Source: an uncultured Candidatus Melainabacteria bacterium (GTDB lineage: Bacteria; Cyanobacteriota; Vampirovibrionia; Gastranaerophilales; Gastranaerophilaceae). From it: a stretch of DNA of 6,391 nt. This document shows positions 1 through 6,276 of the stretch, one piece after another (position 1 is the first letter of the stretch; every line of letters begins with the position of its first letter). The stretch covers positions 1 through 6,391 of the forward strand of contig CALBKW010000006.1 of NCBI GenBank assembly GCA_937895785.1, written 5' to 3'. The position numbers and the translations under genes are program-made. Below the pieces are notes generated by a model, which had not been told where the DNA came from, searched no databases, and worked only from the letters and a program-made list of their open reading frames with translations.

Positions 1-1858
1 AGATATTATTCAATTGTCCTATTAATCTGCTATGTTTATCTGCAAAATCATTACCTCTTGCTTCAATAGCTAGTTTTAAGATTTCAGGTAAATCGATTGC
101 TTCTAATGATTTAAAATTATTAGGTAATCTTAAAGACCAGTTTGCATCACCTGAAGTTCCAGGAACATTATAAACTTCTTTTAATTGGAAGTAATCAGTA
201 AAGAAGATTTGAATATTTTGAGCTTTTGATGCAAAGATTTCTACTAATTTAGTTTTTGCTAATAATTCTGCATCTTGTGTTAATTTAACTATAATGTCAT
301 CTTTGTTGTCAGCATCTTTAAATAAATCTTCTACTAACGCTTTTGCATGTAAGTATCCTTCGTGAGTATTAATTAAAGAATCTGCCCACATTCTAATAGG
401 TTGGTTATCATGAGTACCTACCATTGCCCAGCATTTTTCAGGAATATTTTTACATCTGTATTCATGGTCTTCTTTTTCTGGCACTACGAACTGAGTCAAA
501 CGCATACCTAATAAACCATATTGTTTTAACACTGCTGCTACTGGATTTGTTAAAGTACCTAAGTCTTCACAAACAATAGCGTTTTTGTTTAGACCTTCTT
601 CCTTTGCTGCTGCAATAACAATTTTTTCAATTAATCTTGCATACATCTTAACTTGGTCTTTTGTTAAGTTTTTAACTCTTTGTTCTTTATCTGCAGGAAC
701 TTCTAAATTTAGATTGTCTTTTGTAATTACTGCAAATTTTGATAAAAATTCATGTTCTGGAGAAGAATACAATCTTCCTGCACCTTCTTCAATTTTCGGA
801 TTTCTGCCAGCTTTGTATACCCAAGGATCAATTAAACCAACAATGTGGTCAATTCTCACCCCACCTTGATTTTCACGGAACATTTTTTTGAATAGTTCTT
901 TCATTAATTTTCCGCCCTTGCCTAATGAACCATCTTCATTAAACATCATTTCAGGATTCATTACAGGAAATCCCCAAGCTTGACCATTAGCTGAAAAATA
1001 ATCAGGAGGACAACCTAAACACCATCCGTCTAAGAAATATTGTTTGTATGCCCAAATATCTCTGTCAGAGAAAGCAACTTGTCTGTCAGCAATCATCTTA
1101 ATTTTCTTTTTTGCAACATAAGCTTTTGTTTCGTCTGATTGGTAGCTCAAAACGAATTGACAGAATTTGTAGAAATCAATTTCTCTTTCATATTTCTTTT
1201 CAATTTCGTCGATTCTCGTAGCATAAGCCATTCTTTCTTCAATTGTTTTTGGATCAAATAAGTTTTTATCAGTTTCTGATTTCCATAATGGCCAATAATC
1301 GTTTTCATGTTCTACCGATAAAGCTTGATATAAAGCATCTTTATCTAACCATTTTGCATTATCATGTTTATAAATATCAAACTGTTTTCTACGTTTTTTT
1401 AGTTTTTCGCTTCTTAAGAAATTTTCATAAGCTTCATTTAAAGCTTCATCATGCTTTTTGTAAGCGTATGAAAACGCTGTTTTATTAACGTTTTTGTTAG
1501 GATTTTCGTTTACAATTGAATTAAATGTATTATCTGAAAGAATATTATCCCATTCCTCAGTAGTTAAAGCTTTTAAATCAATAAAAAGAGGGTTACCAGA
1601 GAAAATTGTACTTGTATAAGGTGAACTATCACAAGATTTCAATTTGCCATTTGGACCTAATTGAATTGATGTGAATGTACCTGCAATGTAGTCAATTAAA
1701 CTCTTGGCACCATTTGTGTTGTATGAACCATAAGCAGTATCTTCTGATTCTAAATCTGGAAAACTACTACCATGAACAATTAAAGAAAGTTGTTTTTTAC
1801 CTAAAACTTTCAATGCATCTTTTATAACTTTTTCCGGTTTTTTTTCTAAAAATCCCAT
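1..1858 (-). CDS. malQ: 4-alpha-glucanotransferase (amylomaltase, GH77), 3' end outside window
   Basis: Transfers alpha-1,4-glucan segments between maltodextrins or glycogen-derived chains in the cytoplasm, releasing glucose. The frame is open from an ATG at 1858 to the left edge, giving 619 residues without a stop. GH77 landmarks appear in order: SPY (79-81) and NPLFID (89-94) of the N-terminal barrel, the loop GCPPDYFSANGQAWGFP (282-298), RIDH with the presumed nucleophile D337, CEDLG with the presumed acid/base E431, THDNQP with D484, and the late NVPGTSGDANW block near 564-574. Because that last block normally lies near the C-terminus, probably only a short tail is missing. The D337-E431 spacing is 94 residues, against 47 in Thermus amylomaltase (D293, E340), while E431-D484 is normal, so there is extra sequence in the middle. 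The N-terminal HPTSLP-type motif is diverged to HGSSFP. The start is supported by AAAAGGAG seven or fewer bases upstream. It lies 75 bp downstream of mutS on the same strand. Family assignment is secure; substrate preference is inferred. Confidence 0.93.
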   Translation of the reverse strand, partial: MGFLEKKPEKVIKDALKVLGKKQLSLIVHGSSFPDLESEDTAYGSYNTNGAKSLIDYIAGTFTSIQLGPNGKLKSCDSSPYTSTIFSGNPLFIDLKALTTEEWDNILSDNTFNSIVNENPNKNVNKTAFSYAYKKHDEALNEAYENFLRSEKLKKRRKQFDIYKHDNAKWLDKDALYQALSVEHENDYWPLWKSETDKNLFDPKTIEERMAYATRIDEIEKKYEREIDFYKFCQFVLSYQSDETKAYVAKKKIKMIADRQVAFSDRDIWAYKQYFLDGWCLGCPPDYFSANGQAWGFPVMNPEMMFNEDGSLGKGGKLMKELFKKMFRENQGGVRIDHIVGLIDPWVYKAGRNPKIEEGAGRLYSSPEHEFLSKFAVITKDNLNLEVPADKEQRVKNLTKDQVKMYARLIEKIVIAAAKEEGLNKNAIVCEDLGTLTNPVAAVLKQYGLLGMRLTQFVVPEKEDHEYRCKNIPEKCWAMVGTHDNQPIRMWADSLINTHEGYLHAKALVEDLFKDADNKDDIIVKLTQDAELLAKTKLVEIFASKAQNIQIFFTDYFQLKEVYNVPGTSGDANWSLRLPNNFKSLEAIDLPEILKLAIEARGNDFADKHSRLIGQLNNI

Positions 1859-1933
1859 AATTTGCTCCTTTTCATAATCTCTTATATAATTTTATCATGT
1901 TCAACAAAAATGGACATTAATTGTAACTATATT
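1859..1933 (-). other. mutS-malQ intergenic gap, no terminator seen
   Basis: This 75-bp AT-rich gap separates the mutS stop from the malQ start on the same strand. I see no stable hairpin with a T-run after mutS, so read-through into malQ is plausible. Promoter-like pieces are present on the minus strand, TTGAAC at 1904-1899 and TATAAG at 1886-1881. Their spacing of 12 bp is too short for a standard sigma-70 promoter, so I do not call one. Only the malQ ribosome binding site is convincing. Confidence 0.5.
1865..1872 (-). promoter_or_regulatory. Ribosome binding site of malQ
   Basis: The minus strand reads AAAAGGAG, then six bases, then the ATG at 1858. This is a good Shine-Dalgarno match and fixes the start of the glucanotransferase. 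Confidence 0.75.
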
Positions 1934-4504
1934 TTAAAAGAGATTTAATTGAGGAACATCAGGCTCGTTTGTTTGAGCTTTTTTAGTAGCCAAGTTTTTT
2001 GAATGATTTTTTTGTAATTTATGCATTAATTCATTAGAACGTTCCAACACAGGGTGAGGCAAGCCAGCCATTTTGGCTACTTGGATACCATAACTCTTAC
2101 TTGCACCACCTTGAACAATTTTTCTCAAAAATACAATCTCGCCATTGTCTTCTGAAATTGTAATTCTATAATTTTTAATCTGAGGATAAGACTGAGTCAT
2201 AACATTTAACTCATGGTAGTGGGTTGCAAAAATACAACGAGCTTTAATTTTTGTAGCGATGAACTCCGCAACAGCCCAAGCTATAGCAACACCATCGTAA
2301 GTACTAGTTCCTCGACCAATTTCATCTAATAAAATCAAACTTTTTTCAGTCGCTGAGTTCAAAATATATGCAGTTTCAATCATTTCTACCATAAATGTTG
2401 ATTGACCTAGAGTTAAATCATCCGATGCACCAACACGAGTAAAAATCTTATCCACAACACCCAATTTTGCACTTGTTGCAGGAACATAAGAACCTATCTG
2501 AGCCATTAATGCAATTAATGCATTTTGACGCATAAATGTTGATTTACCAGCCATGTTTGGACCTGTTAAAATCATAAATTGAGTTTTAGAACTTGAATCA
2601 GCCTCTAATTCTAAATCATTTGCAACGTATTCGCCTAATGGTAAAATCAATTCTAGCACTGGATGACGACCATTTTTAATGATAAAATCATTACTTTCGT
2701 CAACCTCTGGACAAACATAATTATTTTCCAAAGCTGTTACGGCAAACGAATTTAAAACATCAAGTGTTGCAACACTTTCAGATAATATTCTAACTTTTGA
2801 TACAAACTCTTTTGAATAATCTTTAAAATCTGTATATAGCTTGTATTCAAGTTCACGAGCTTTGTATTGAGCATTCAAGACTTCATCTTCGTGTTTTTTA
2901 AGCTCTTCGGTAATAAATCTTTCTCCACCTGTAAGAGTTTGTTTTCTGATATAAGTTTCAGGAACCATATTTAAGTTTGAATTTGTAACCTCAATAAAGT
3001 AGCCAAAGACTTTATTATAACCAATTTTTAAGTTTTTAATTCCTGTTCTTTCTTTTTCATCTTCTTCAAATTGCCTTAACCAATTTTCACCGCCAGTTAA
3101 CAAATCATTTAGGTAATCTAGTTCTCCGCTTACACCAGCCTTAATAATTCCACCTTCTTTTAGTAACATTGGTGGGTTTTCTTGAATTGTTCGTTCTATA
3201 ATATCAGCAAAATCAGTCAATTCTTGAGCAAAAGCCTTAACTTCGTCAAATAAATCGGTATCTAAAGAATTAACTAGTTCCAAAATTTCAGGTAATCTTT
3301 GTAAAGAAACCTTCAAACTAATAAAATCTCTAGGACTTACAGAACCATTACTCAAACGTGTTGCTAAACGTTGGATATCGTAAATTTGTTCTAAAATTTC
3401 ATTCAAACCTGAACGAGTTTCTTCTAAATCAATTAATTGTTGAACAAAACTTTGACGTTTTTGAATGGCGCTAACATCCTTTAATGGTTGACAAATCCAA
3501 GAACGTAGAAGTCTTGCACCCATATTGGTTTGTGACTTATCAATAGCCCACAAGAGCGAACCATATTTATTTTTTTCACGTAAGGTTTCTACTAATTCCA
3601 AATTTTTACGTGTATTTGCATCTATTAACACATACTCTGATAAAACATAACTTTCAATTGTTTCAAATTTGGGAAAGTTATCTTTTAAATTTTCCCAAAT
3701 ATACCCTAAAACTGCGGCTGCCGCTCTAAAACCTAACTTACAATTGTCATAACCTAAGCCCTCTAAAGTTTGCAATTTTAGCGCGGCTTTCAAGTTATTT
3801 TTTGCAAAATTTTCACCAAATACTGATTGCGGAACTTTTGAACAATTATAATTAGCTGTAATTTCTTCAGGTAAATCTACTGATTCTTCAGGGACAATTT
3901 GAAATGGCATCAATTTTTGTTGTTTTGATGGGGCAATAATTTCAGATGGATTAATTCTTGCCAATTCTGATAAAATCAAATTATAAGGGGCTTGAGATAC
4001 TTTAAACTCTCCTGTTGAAATATCTGTGTACGCAAATCCATAATTGTCAGACTTTTCATCCTTAAACATTGCACAGATATAGTTATTTTTGTTTTTATCC
4101 AACAAATTACTTTCTGTAATCGTTCCTGCCGTTATAACTCTCGTTACACCACGTTTTACAATACCTTTTGCAAACTTAGGATCTTCCAATTGCTCACAAA
4201 CTGCAACTTTAATATTTTTTTGTACAAGTTTTTCTAAATAACCGTCTAAAGCCTTTGCTGGAATACCTGCTAGAGGAATTTTACCCAATACATTGCCACA
4301 ATCACGAGCTGTAAGAGTAATTTCCAACTCTTTTGACATGCGAACAGCATCTTCAAAGAATGTTTCGTAAAAATCACCCATTCTGTAAAGTAATATTGAA
4401 TCTTGATATTCCTTCTTTGTTTGCAAATATTGCTGCATTGCAGGAGTTGCATCTTCAACATTTACATCTTTTGTGTTAATTCGGTTGATTTCTAGTGTAG
4501 TCAT
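1934..4504 (-). CDS. mutS: DNA mismatch repair protein MutS
   Basis: Recognises mismatches and small loops after replication and, in its ATP-bound clamp state, recruits MutL. The 856 residues match the usual MutS length and all domains are present. The mismatch-binding domain (about 20-135) carries the F-x-E wedge as F45-Y46-E47 in RMGDFYETFFEDA. Connector (about 140-270), core/lever (about 285-600) and inserted clamp (about 455-545) follow. The ATPase domain has Walker A GPNMAGKST (648-656), the conserved DDLTLGQSTFMVEM block (695-708), Walker B LLDEIG (725-730), GRGTSTYDG (730-738) and the THYHE histidine region (761-765). The C-terminus is short, about 25 residues past the helix-turn-helix-like LPHPVLERSNELMHKL, and ends in QLNLF (852-856), like a beta-clamp-binding peptide. 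AGGGA nine bases upstream supports the ATG. It diverges from the 4557 gene; no mutL lies in the window. This is canonical MutS1, not MutS2. Confidence 0.98.
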   Translation of the reverse strand: MTTLEINRINTKDVNVEDATPAMQQYLQTKKEYQDSILLYRMGDFYETFFEDAVRMSKELEITLTARDCGNVLGKIPLAGIPAKALDGYLEKLVQKNIKVAVCEQLEDPKFAKGIVKRGVTRVITAGTITESNLLDKNKNNYICAMFKDEKSDNYGFAYTDISTGEFKVSQAPYNLILSELARINPSEIIAPSKQQKLMPFQIVPEESVDLPEEITANYNCSKVPQSVFGENFAKNNLKAALKLQTLEGLGYDNCKLGFRAAAAVLGYIWENLKDNFPKFETIESYVLSEYVLIDANTRKNLELVETLREKNKYGSLLWAIDKSQTNMGARLLRSWICQPLKDVSAIQKRQSFVQQLIDLEETRSGLNEILEQIYDIQRLATRLSNGSVSPRDFISLKVSLQRLPEILELVNSLDTDLFDEVKAFAQELTDFADIIERTIQENPPMLLKEGGIIKAGVSGELDYLNDLLTGGENWLRQFEEDEKERTGIKNLKIGYNKVFGYFIEVTNSNLNMVPETYIRKQTLTGGERFITEELKKHEDEVLNAQYKARELEYKLYTDFKDYSKEFVSKVRILSESVATLDVLNSFAVTALENNYVCPEVDESNDFIIKNGRHPVLELILPLGEYVANDLELEADSSSKTQFMILTGPNMAGKSTFMRQNALIALMAQIGSYVPATSAKLGVVDKIFTRVGASDDLTLGQSTFMVEMIETAYILNSATEKSLILLDEIGRGTSTYDGVAIAWAVAEFIATKIKARCIFATHYHELNVMTQSYPQIKNYRITISEDNGEIVFLRKIVQGGASKSYGIQVAKMAGLPHPVLERSNELMHKLQKNHSKNLATKKAQTNEPDVPQLNLF

Positions 4505-4514
4505 GAATTATAAT
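4485..4514 (+). promoter_or_regulatory. Putative sigma-70 promoter for the 4557 gene
   Basis: TTGATT (4485-4490), an 18-bp spacer and a perfect TATAAT (4509-4514) lie on the plus strand. They predict transcription from about 4521, some 35 bases before the ATG at 4557. The -35 box falls inside the first codons of mutS and the -10 box in the mutS leader, so this promoter overlaps the divergent gene. The -35 matches the consensus at four of six positions. Confidence 0.5.
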
Positions 4515-4518
4515 CCCT
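4514..4518 (-). promoter_or_regulatory. Weak ribosome binding site of mutS
   Basis: The minus strand reads AGGGA, then nine bases, then the mutS ATG at 4504. The match is modest but is the only purine-rich candidate in the short leader. It agrees with the start expected from the MutS N-terminus, where about 20-45 residues precede the F-x-E wedge. Confidence 0.5.
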
Positions 4519-4526
4519 ATAGGAAC

Positions 4527-4555
4527 ATGTTAAATTAAAGGTAAAAGAATTTCAA
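4527..4555 (-). promoter_or_regulatory. Possible promoter for mutS
   Basis: On the minus strand TTGAAA (4555-4550) is followed after 17 bp by TAACAT (4532-4527), which would start transcription near 4520, just ahead of the AGGGA site. The -10 matches the consensus at only four of six positions and the resulting leader is very short. This is a tentative call; the true promoter could lie inside the neighbouring gene. Confidence 0.25.
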
Positions 4556-4556
4556 T

Positions 4557-5171
4557 ATGGGTTGTATTAGAAAAATATTTCAAATATTAATTCTAGCGCT
4601 TGCACTTGTTGGCTTTACATCAATTGGAGGCAAAGATTTTCTTGTGCAACAATATGAAAATTATTTTGGAAACTCAAAAGAATCTACTATGGAAAGAGCA
4701 AGCAAATTAGGTGATTTTTCGGCTCTTTCTGACGAATTTGAAATTGATAAAGCCGCCAGTGCCTTTGGTTACAAAGGAGTTCTTGCTGAACACAATGCAA
4801 CTGGTCAAAAAATGCTAATCATAGATTCTGGCAAAAAGCCTATTTTAACCGAAGATGACTTTGAAAACGACAGAGTCGAAGAAAAAATCAATGCACTAAT
4901 TAGAAAATTCAAATATCAATCTCTACAAGTTGATGATTTCACAATTACTAAAAGAGGCACTATGAACGCTTATGGCGAAAAAGTACCTTACGTAAAATTT
5001 ACAGCAAAAATTAACAAACTTCCTCTTGGCACCGTTGGGGGAGTAATCTCTGCAATAGACGTTACTCCAGATGAGTCAAGAACCTTGATATCACTAAATG
5101 AGAATAAAAAATATTCACAACTTATTACAAATGAATTTTTTAGCAAGGTTAAATTAAATAATAAAAAATAA
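4557..5171 (+). CDS. Hypothetical membrane-anchored or exported protein, 204 aa
   Basis: I do not recognise this protein. It begins with a short basic stretch (R5, K6) and a hydrophobic segment at about 7-24 (IFQILILALALVGF), fitting a signal anchor or uncleaved signal peptide. There is no lipobox: the only early cysteine is at position 3, before the hydrophobic stretch. The rest, about 27-204, is soluble, charged and without further membrane spans, and should lie outside the cytoplasmic membrane. It appears to contain mixed alpha/beta structure with a lysine-rich C-terminal tail (KVKLNNKK). No catalytic motif is evident. The ATG is the first possible start, since an in-frame TAA lies at 4542-4544. 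The ribosome binding site is weak: AAAGG is 15 bases away and AAAAGA eight. The gene has its own promoter-like site and shares a terminator with thyX, so it is probably a single-gene unit. Its coding character is supported by length, signal segment and clean boundaries. Confidence 0.8.
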   Translation: MGCIRKIFQILILALALVGFTSIGGKDFLVQQYENYFGNSKESTMERASKLGDFSALSDEFEIDKAASAFGYKGVLAEHNATGQKMLIIDSGKKPILTEDDFENDRVEEKINALIRKFKYQSLQVDDFTITKRGTMNAYGEKVPYVKFTAKINKLPLGTVGGVISAIDVTPDESRTLISLNENKKYSQLITNEFFSKVKLNNKK

Positions 5172-5178
5172 ACTATAC

Positions 5179-5214
5179 AAAAAAGGCGGGTTACGTAAAA
5201 CGTAACCCGCCTTT
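5179..5214. terminator. Bidirectional intrinsic terminator between the 4557 gene and thyX
   Basis: Arms AAAGGCGGGTTACG (5182-5195) and its exact complement (5201-5214) form a 14-bp perfect stem with a five-base loop, TAAAA. It lies eight bases after the plus-strand stop and nine bases after the thyX stop. On the minus strand the stem runs into six Ts (5184-5179), a good U-tract for thyX. On the plus strand the tail CCTTTCTATAA is weaker but may still serve the 4557 gene. The GC-rich stem stands out from the surrounding AT-rich DNA. Confidence 0.9.
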
Positions 5215-5222
5215 CTATAAAC

Positions 5223-5924
5223 TTAATCATGCATATTCGGTAATTGTGGCTTTCTACCGCATGACTTGTCTTCGTCACAGAAACCTAAACGCTCACATTT
5301 TGGTACTAGGTATTCTTTTAACCAAGGTTCTTTTTCTGTTAGAGCATCACACATGCCCTTTACTAACATCCTAATTTCATATTGAGCACGAGTGCAAAGT
5401 CTTAAGTTTGCAACATGTATTAATTCCCTTAAGTTTGTTGAAACAACCATTGATGTGGAACAAGCATTTGGCAATACAGCTCTTGCATCTTCTGCGGGGA
5501 TACCAGCTTCTGTAAATTCTAAATATTTTTTAGAAATTTCGCCCATAAAATCAACAAATTTTTGTCTTAACTCATCGTTTTTTTCAATAGTTTGCGGAAT
5601 TAAAAAGTCAAATTGTCCCTTTTCTTTCACGTATCTTTGTGATTTTTGAGAGAATGACATGTGTCTATGTCTTACTAGTTGATGGGTGCAAGCCCTTGAT
5701 ATGTTTGAGATTGCAAAACTAACTTGAATATGCTCAATAGTTGAATAATGTCCAGAACCGATTACACGTTTAATCAAAGACATCATTTTTTCTTCATCAA
5801 CATCTTTATCAAAAATGTTTAAAGGTGTATCAGCACTGTAACATGTTCTACATGCTGTATATATTGTTTTAATCATATTATCAGGTTTTGAAATCAATTT
5901 AACCTGAGGTTTATTGTCGTTCAT
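5223..5924 (-). CDS. thyX: Flavin-dependent thymidylate synthase ThyX
   Basis: Makes dTMP from dUMP with methylene-tetrahydrofolate as carbon donor and reduced FAD (from NADPH) as hydride source, yielding tetrahydrofolate rather than the dihydrofolate made by ThyA. The 233 residues are a normal ThyX length. The diagnostic RHRx7S motif is intact as R85-H86-R87 to S95 in RHRHMSFSQKSQRY. Also present are GSGHYSTIEH (56-65), AEDARAVLPNA (144-154) and NLRELIHVANLRLCTRAQYEIR (164-185), blocks typical of FAD and dUMP binding in the family. The C-terminus has cysteines at 210, 216 and 222 in a PKCERLGFC / SCGRKP arrangement, recalling many low-GC bacterial ThyX proteins. GAGGAGA four bases upstream fixes the ATG. 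It lies 88 bp downstream of rpmE on the same strand, with a terminator-like hairpin between, and converges on the 4557 gene. Confidence 0.97.
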   Translation of the reverse strand: MNDNKPQVKLISKPDNMIKTIYTACRTCYSADTPLNIFDKDVDEEKMMSLIKRVIGSGHYSTIEHIQVSFAISNISRACTHQLVRHRHMSFSQKSQRYVKEKGQFDFLIPQTIEKNDELRQKFVDFMGEISKKYLEFTEAGIPAEDARAVLPNACSTSMVVSTNLRELIHVANLRLCTRAQYEIRMLVKGMCDALTEKEPWLKEYLVPKCERLGFCDEDKSCGRKPQLPNMHD

Positions 5925-5928
5925 AAAA

Positions 5929-5935
5929 TCTCCTC
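5929..5935 (-). promoter_or_regulatory. Ribosome binding site of thyX
   Basis: The minus strand reads GAGGAGA followed by TTTT and the ATG at 5924. This is a strong Shine-Dalgarno sequence at close but acceptable spacing, and it rules out a start further upstream. Confidence 0.8.
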
Positions 5936-5945
5936 AATTGTGTAC

Positions 5946-5987
5946 AAAAAAATTATATCCCATGACTAAACATGAGATATAATTTTT
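5946..5987 (-). terminator. Intrinsic terminator of rpmE
   Basis: In the minus-strand transcript AAAAAUUAUAUCUCAUG (5987-5971) pairs with CAUGGGAUAUAAUUUUU (5964-5948) around a six-base loop, a 17-bp stem. It ends in a run of seven Us (5952-5946). The one irregular pair is U-G in this transcript but would be a C-A mismatch in the opposite one, so the structure favours minus-strand function. It begins 26 bases after the rpmE stop. The stem is AT-rich, so termination may be partial and allow read-through into thyX. Confidence 0.7.
5952..5957 (-). promoter_or_regulatory. Possible -10 box for thyX inside the rpmE terminator
   Basis: A perfect TATAAT lies on the minus strand in the descending arm of the rpmE terminator. 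Transcription would begin near 5945, giving a leader of about 20 bases that contains the GAGGAG site. No good -35 box is found 16-18 bp upstream (ATATCT or TATATC), and there is no TGn extension, so the call is tentative. Confidence 0.3.
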
Positions 5988-6012
5988 AAAATTTCTTAAA
6001 GATAAGTACAAA

Positions 6013-6216
6013 CTACTTTTTGTTGCCGTATCTTTTATTAAATCTTTCAACTCTACCTTCTGAGTCAAGAATTTTTTGTTGACCAGTGTAGAATGGGTGG
6101 CAAGCTGAACAAATTTCAACCGTAATGTTTTCATCTACTGAACCAGTTTCGATTTCGTTACCACATACACATTTAATTGTACATTTTTTATAATCTGGGT
6201 GAATACCTTGTTTCAT
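6013..6216 (-). CDS. rpmE: 50S ribosomal protein L31, zinc-binding type
   Basis: A small protein of the large ribosomal subunit at the central protuberance, bridging to the 30S head. The 67 residues match the family. The N-terminus MKQGIHPDY, the ETGS segment (23-26), CHPFYTGQQK (39-48) and the C-terminal GRVERFNKRYG (54-64) are characteristic of L31. C16 and C18 (CVC) with C36 and C39 (CSAC) form the four-cysteine zinc site, so this is the zinc-containing form rather than the cysteine-free paralogue made under zinc limitation; C12 is an additional cysteine. GAGGT five bases upstream supports the ATG, and the stop is TAG. It has its own promoter-like region and a downstream hairpin, so it is probably transcribed alone or with thyX by read-through. 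I see no Zur-like palindrome at its promoter. Confidence 0.97.
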   Translation of the reverse strand: MKQGIHPDYKKCTIKCVCGNEIETGSVDENITVEICSACHPFYTGQQKILDSEGRVERFNKRYGNKK

Positions 6217-6221
6217 AATTT

Positions 6222-6226
6222 ACCTC
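6222..6226 (-). promoter_or_regulatory. Ribosome binding site of rpmE
   Basis: The minus strand reads GTGAGGTAAATT before the ATG at 6216; GAGGT with a five-base spacer is a good Shine-Dalgarno match and sets the start. Confidence 0.75.
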
Positions 6227-6244
6227 ACTTTTGTCCTTACTGAC

Positions 6245-6276
6245 ATTATATTATAACGCTAAAATTAATAAATCAA
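6245..6276 (-). promoter_or_regulatory. Probable promoter of rpmE
   Basis: On the minus strand TTGATT (6276-6271) is followed by two TATAAT copies that share one base, at 6255-6250 and 6250-6245. Their spacings from the -35 are 15 and 20 bp, neither ideal; an intermediate TAATAT (6253-6248) would sit at 17 bp. Transcription would start near 6240, about 24 bases before the ATG. The exact -10 cannot be chosen from sequence alone. Confidence 0.5.

Noticed and set aside
585..869. 94-codon plus-strand reading frame with a hydrophobic start
   Set aside because: It lies entirely antisense to the glucanotransferase, over its conserved catalytic blocks, and has no ribosome binding site or recognisable content.
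1243..1488. 81-codon plus-strand reading frame
   Set aside because: It is antisense to the middle of the glucanotransferase; its composition (F, Y, H, L rich) is typical of a complement-strand shadow in AT-rich DNA.
1881..1904. Promoter-like boxes TTGAAC and TATAAG before malQ
   Set aside because: The 12-bp spacing is too short for a sigma-70 promoter and no better-spaced pair was found.
4988..5278. 96-codon minus-strand reading frame spanning the end of thyX and the convergent gene
   Set aside because: It overlaps thyX in another frame, crosses the bidirectional terminator and runs antisense to the unknown protein; no start signal was found.
5392..5649. 85-codon plus-strand reading frame inside thyX
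   Set aside because: It is antisense to highly conserved ThyX motifs and is explained as a shadow frame.
5934..6134. 66-codon minus-strand frame overlapping the 3' part of rpmE
   Set aside because: It is out of frame with rpmE, runs through the terminator hairpin and lacks a ribosome binding site.
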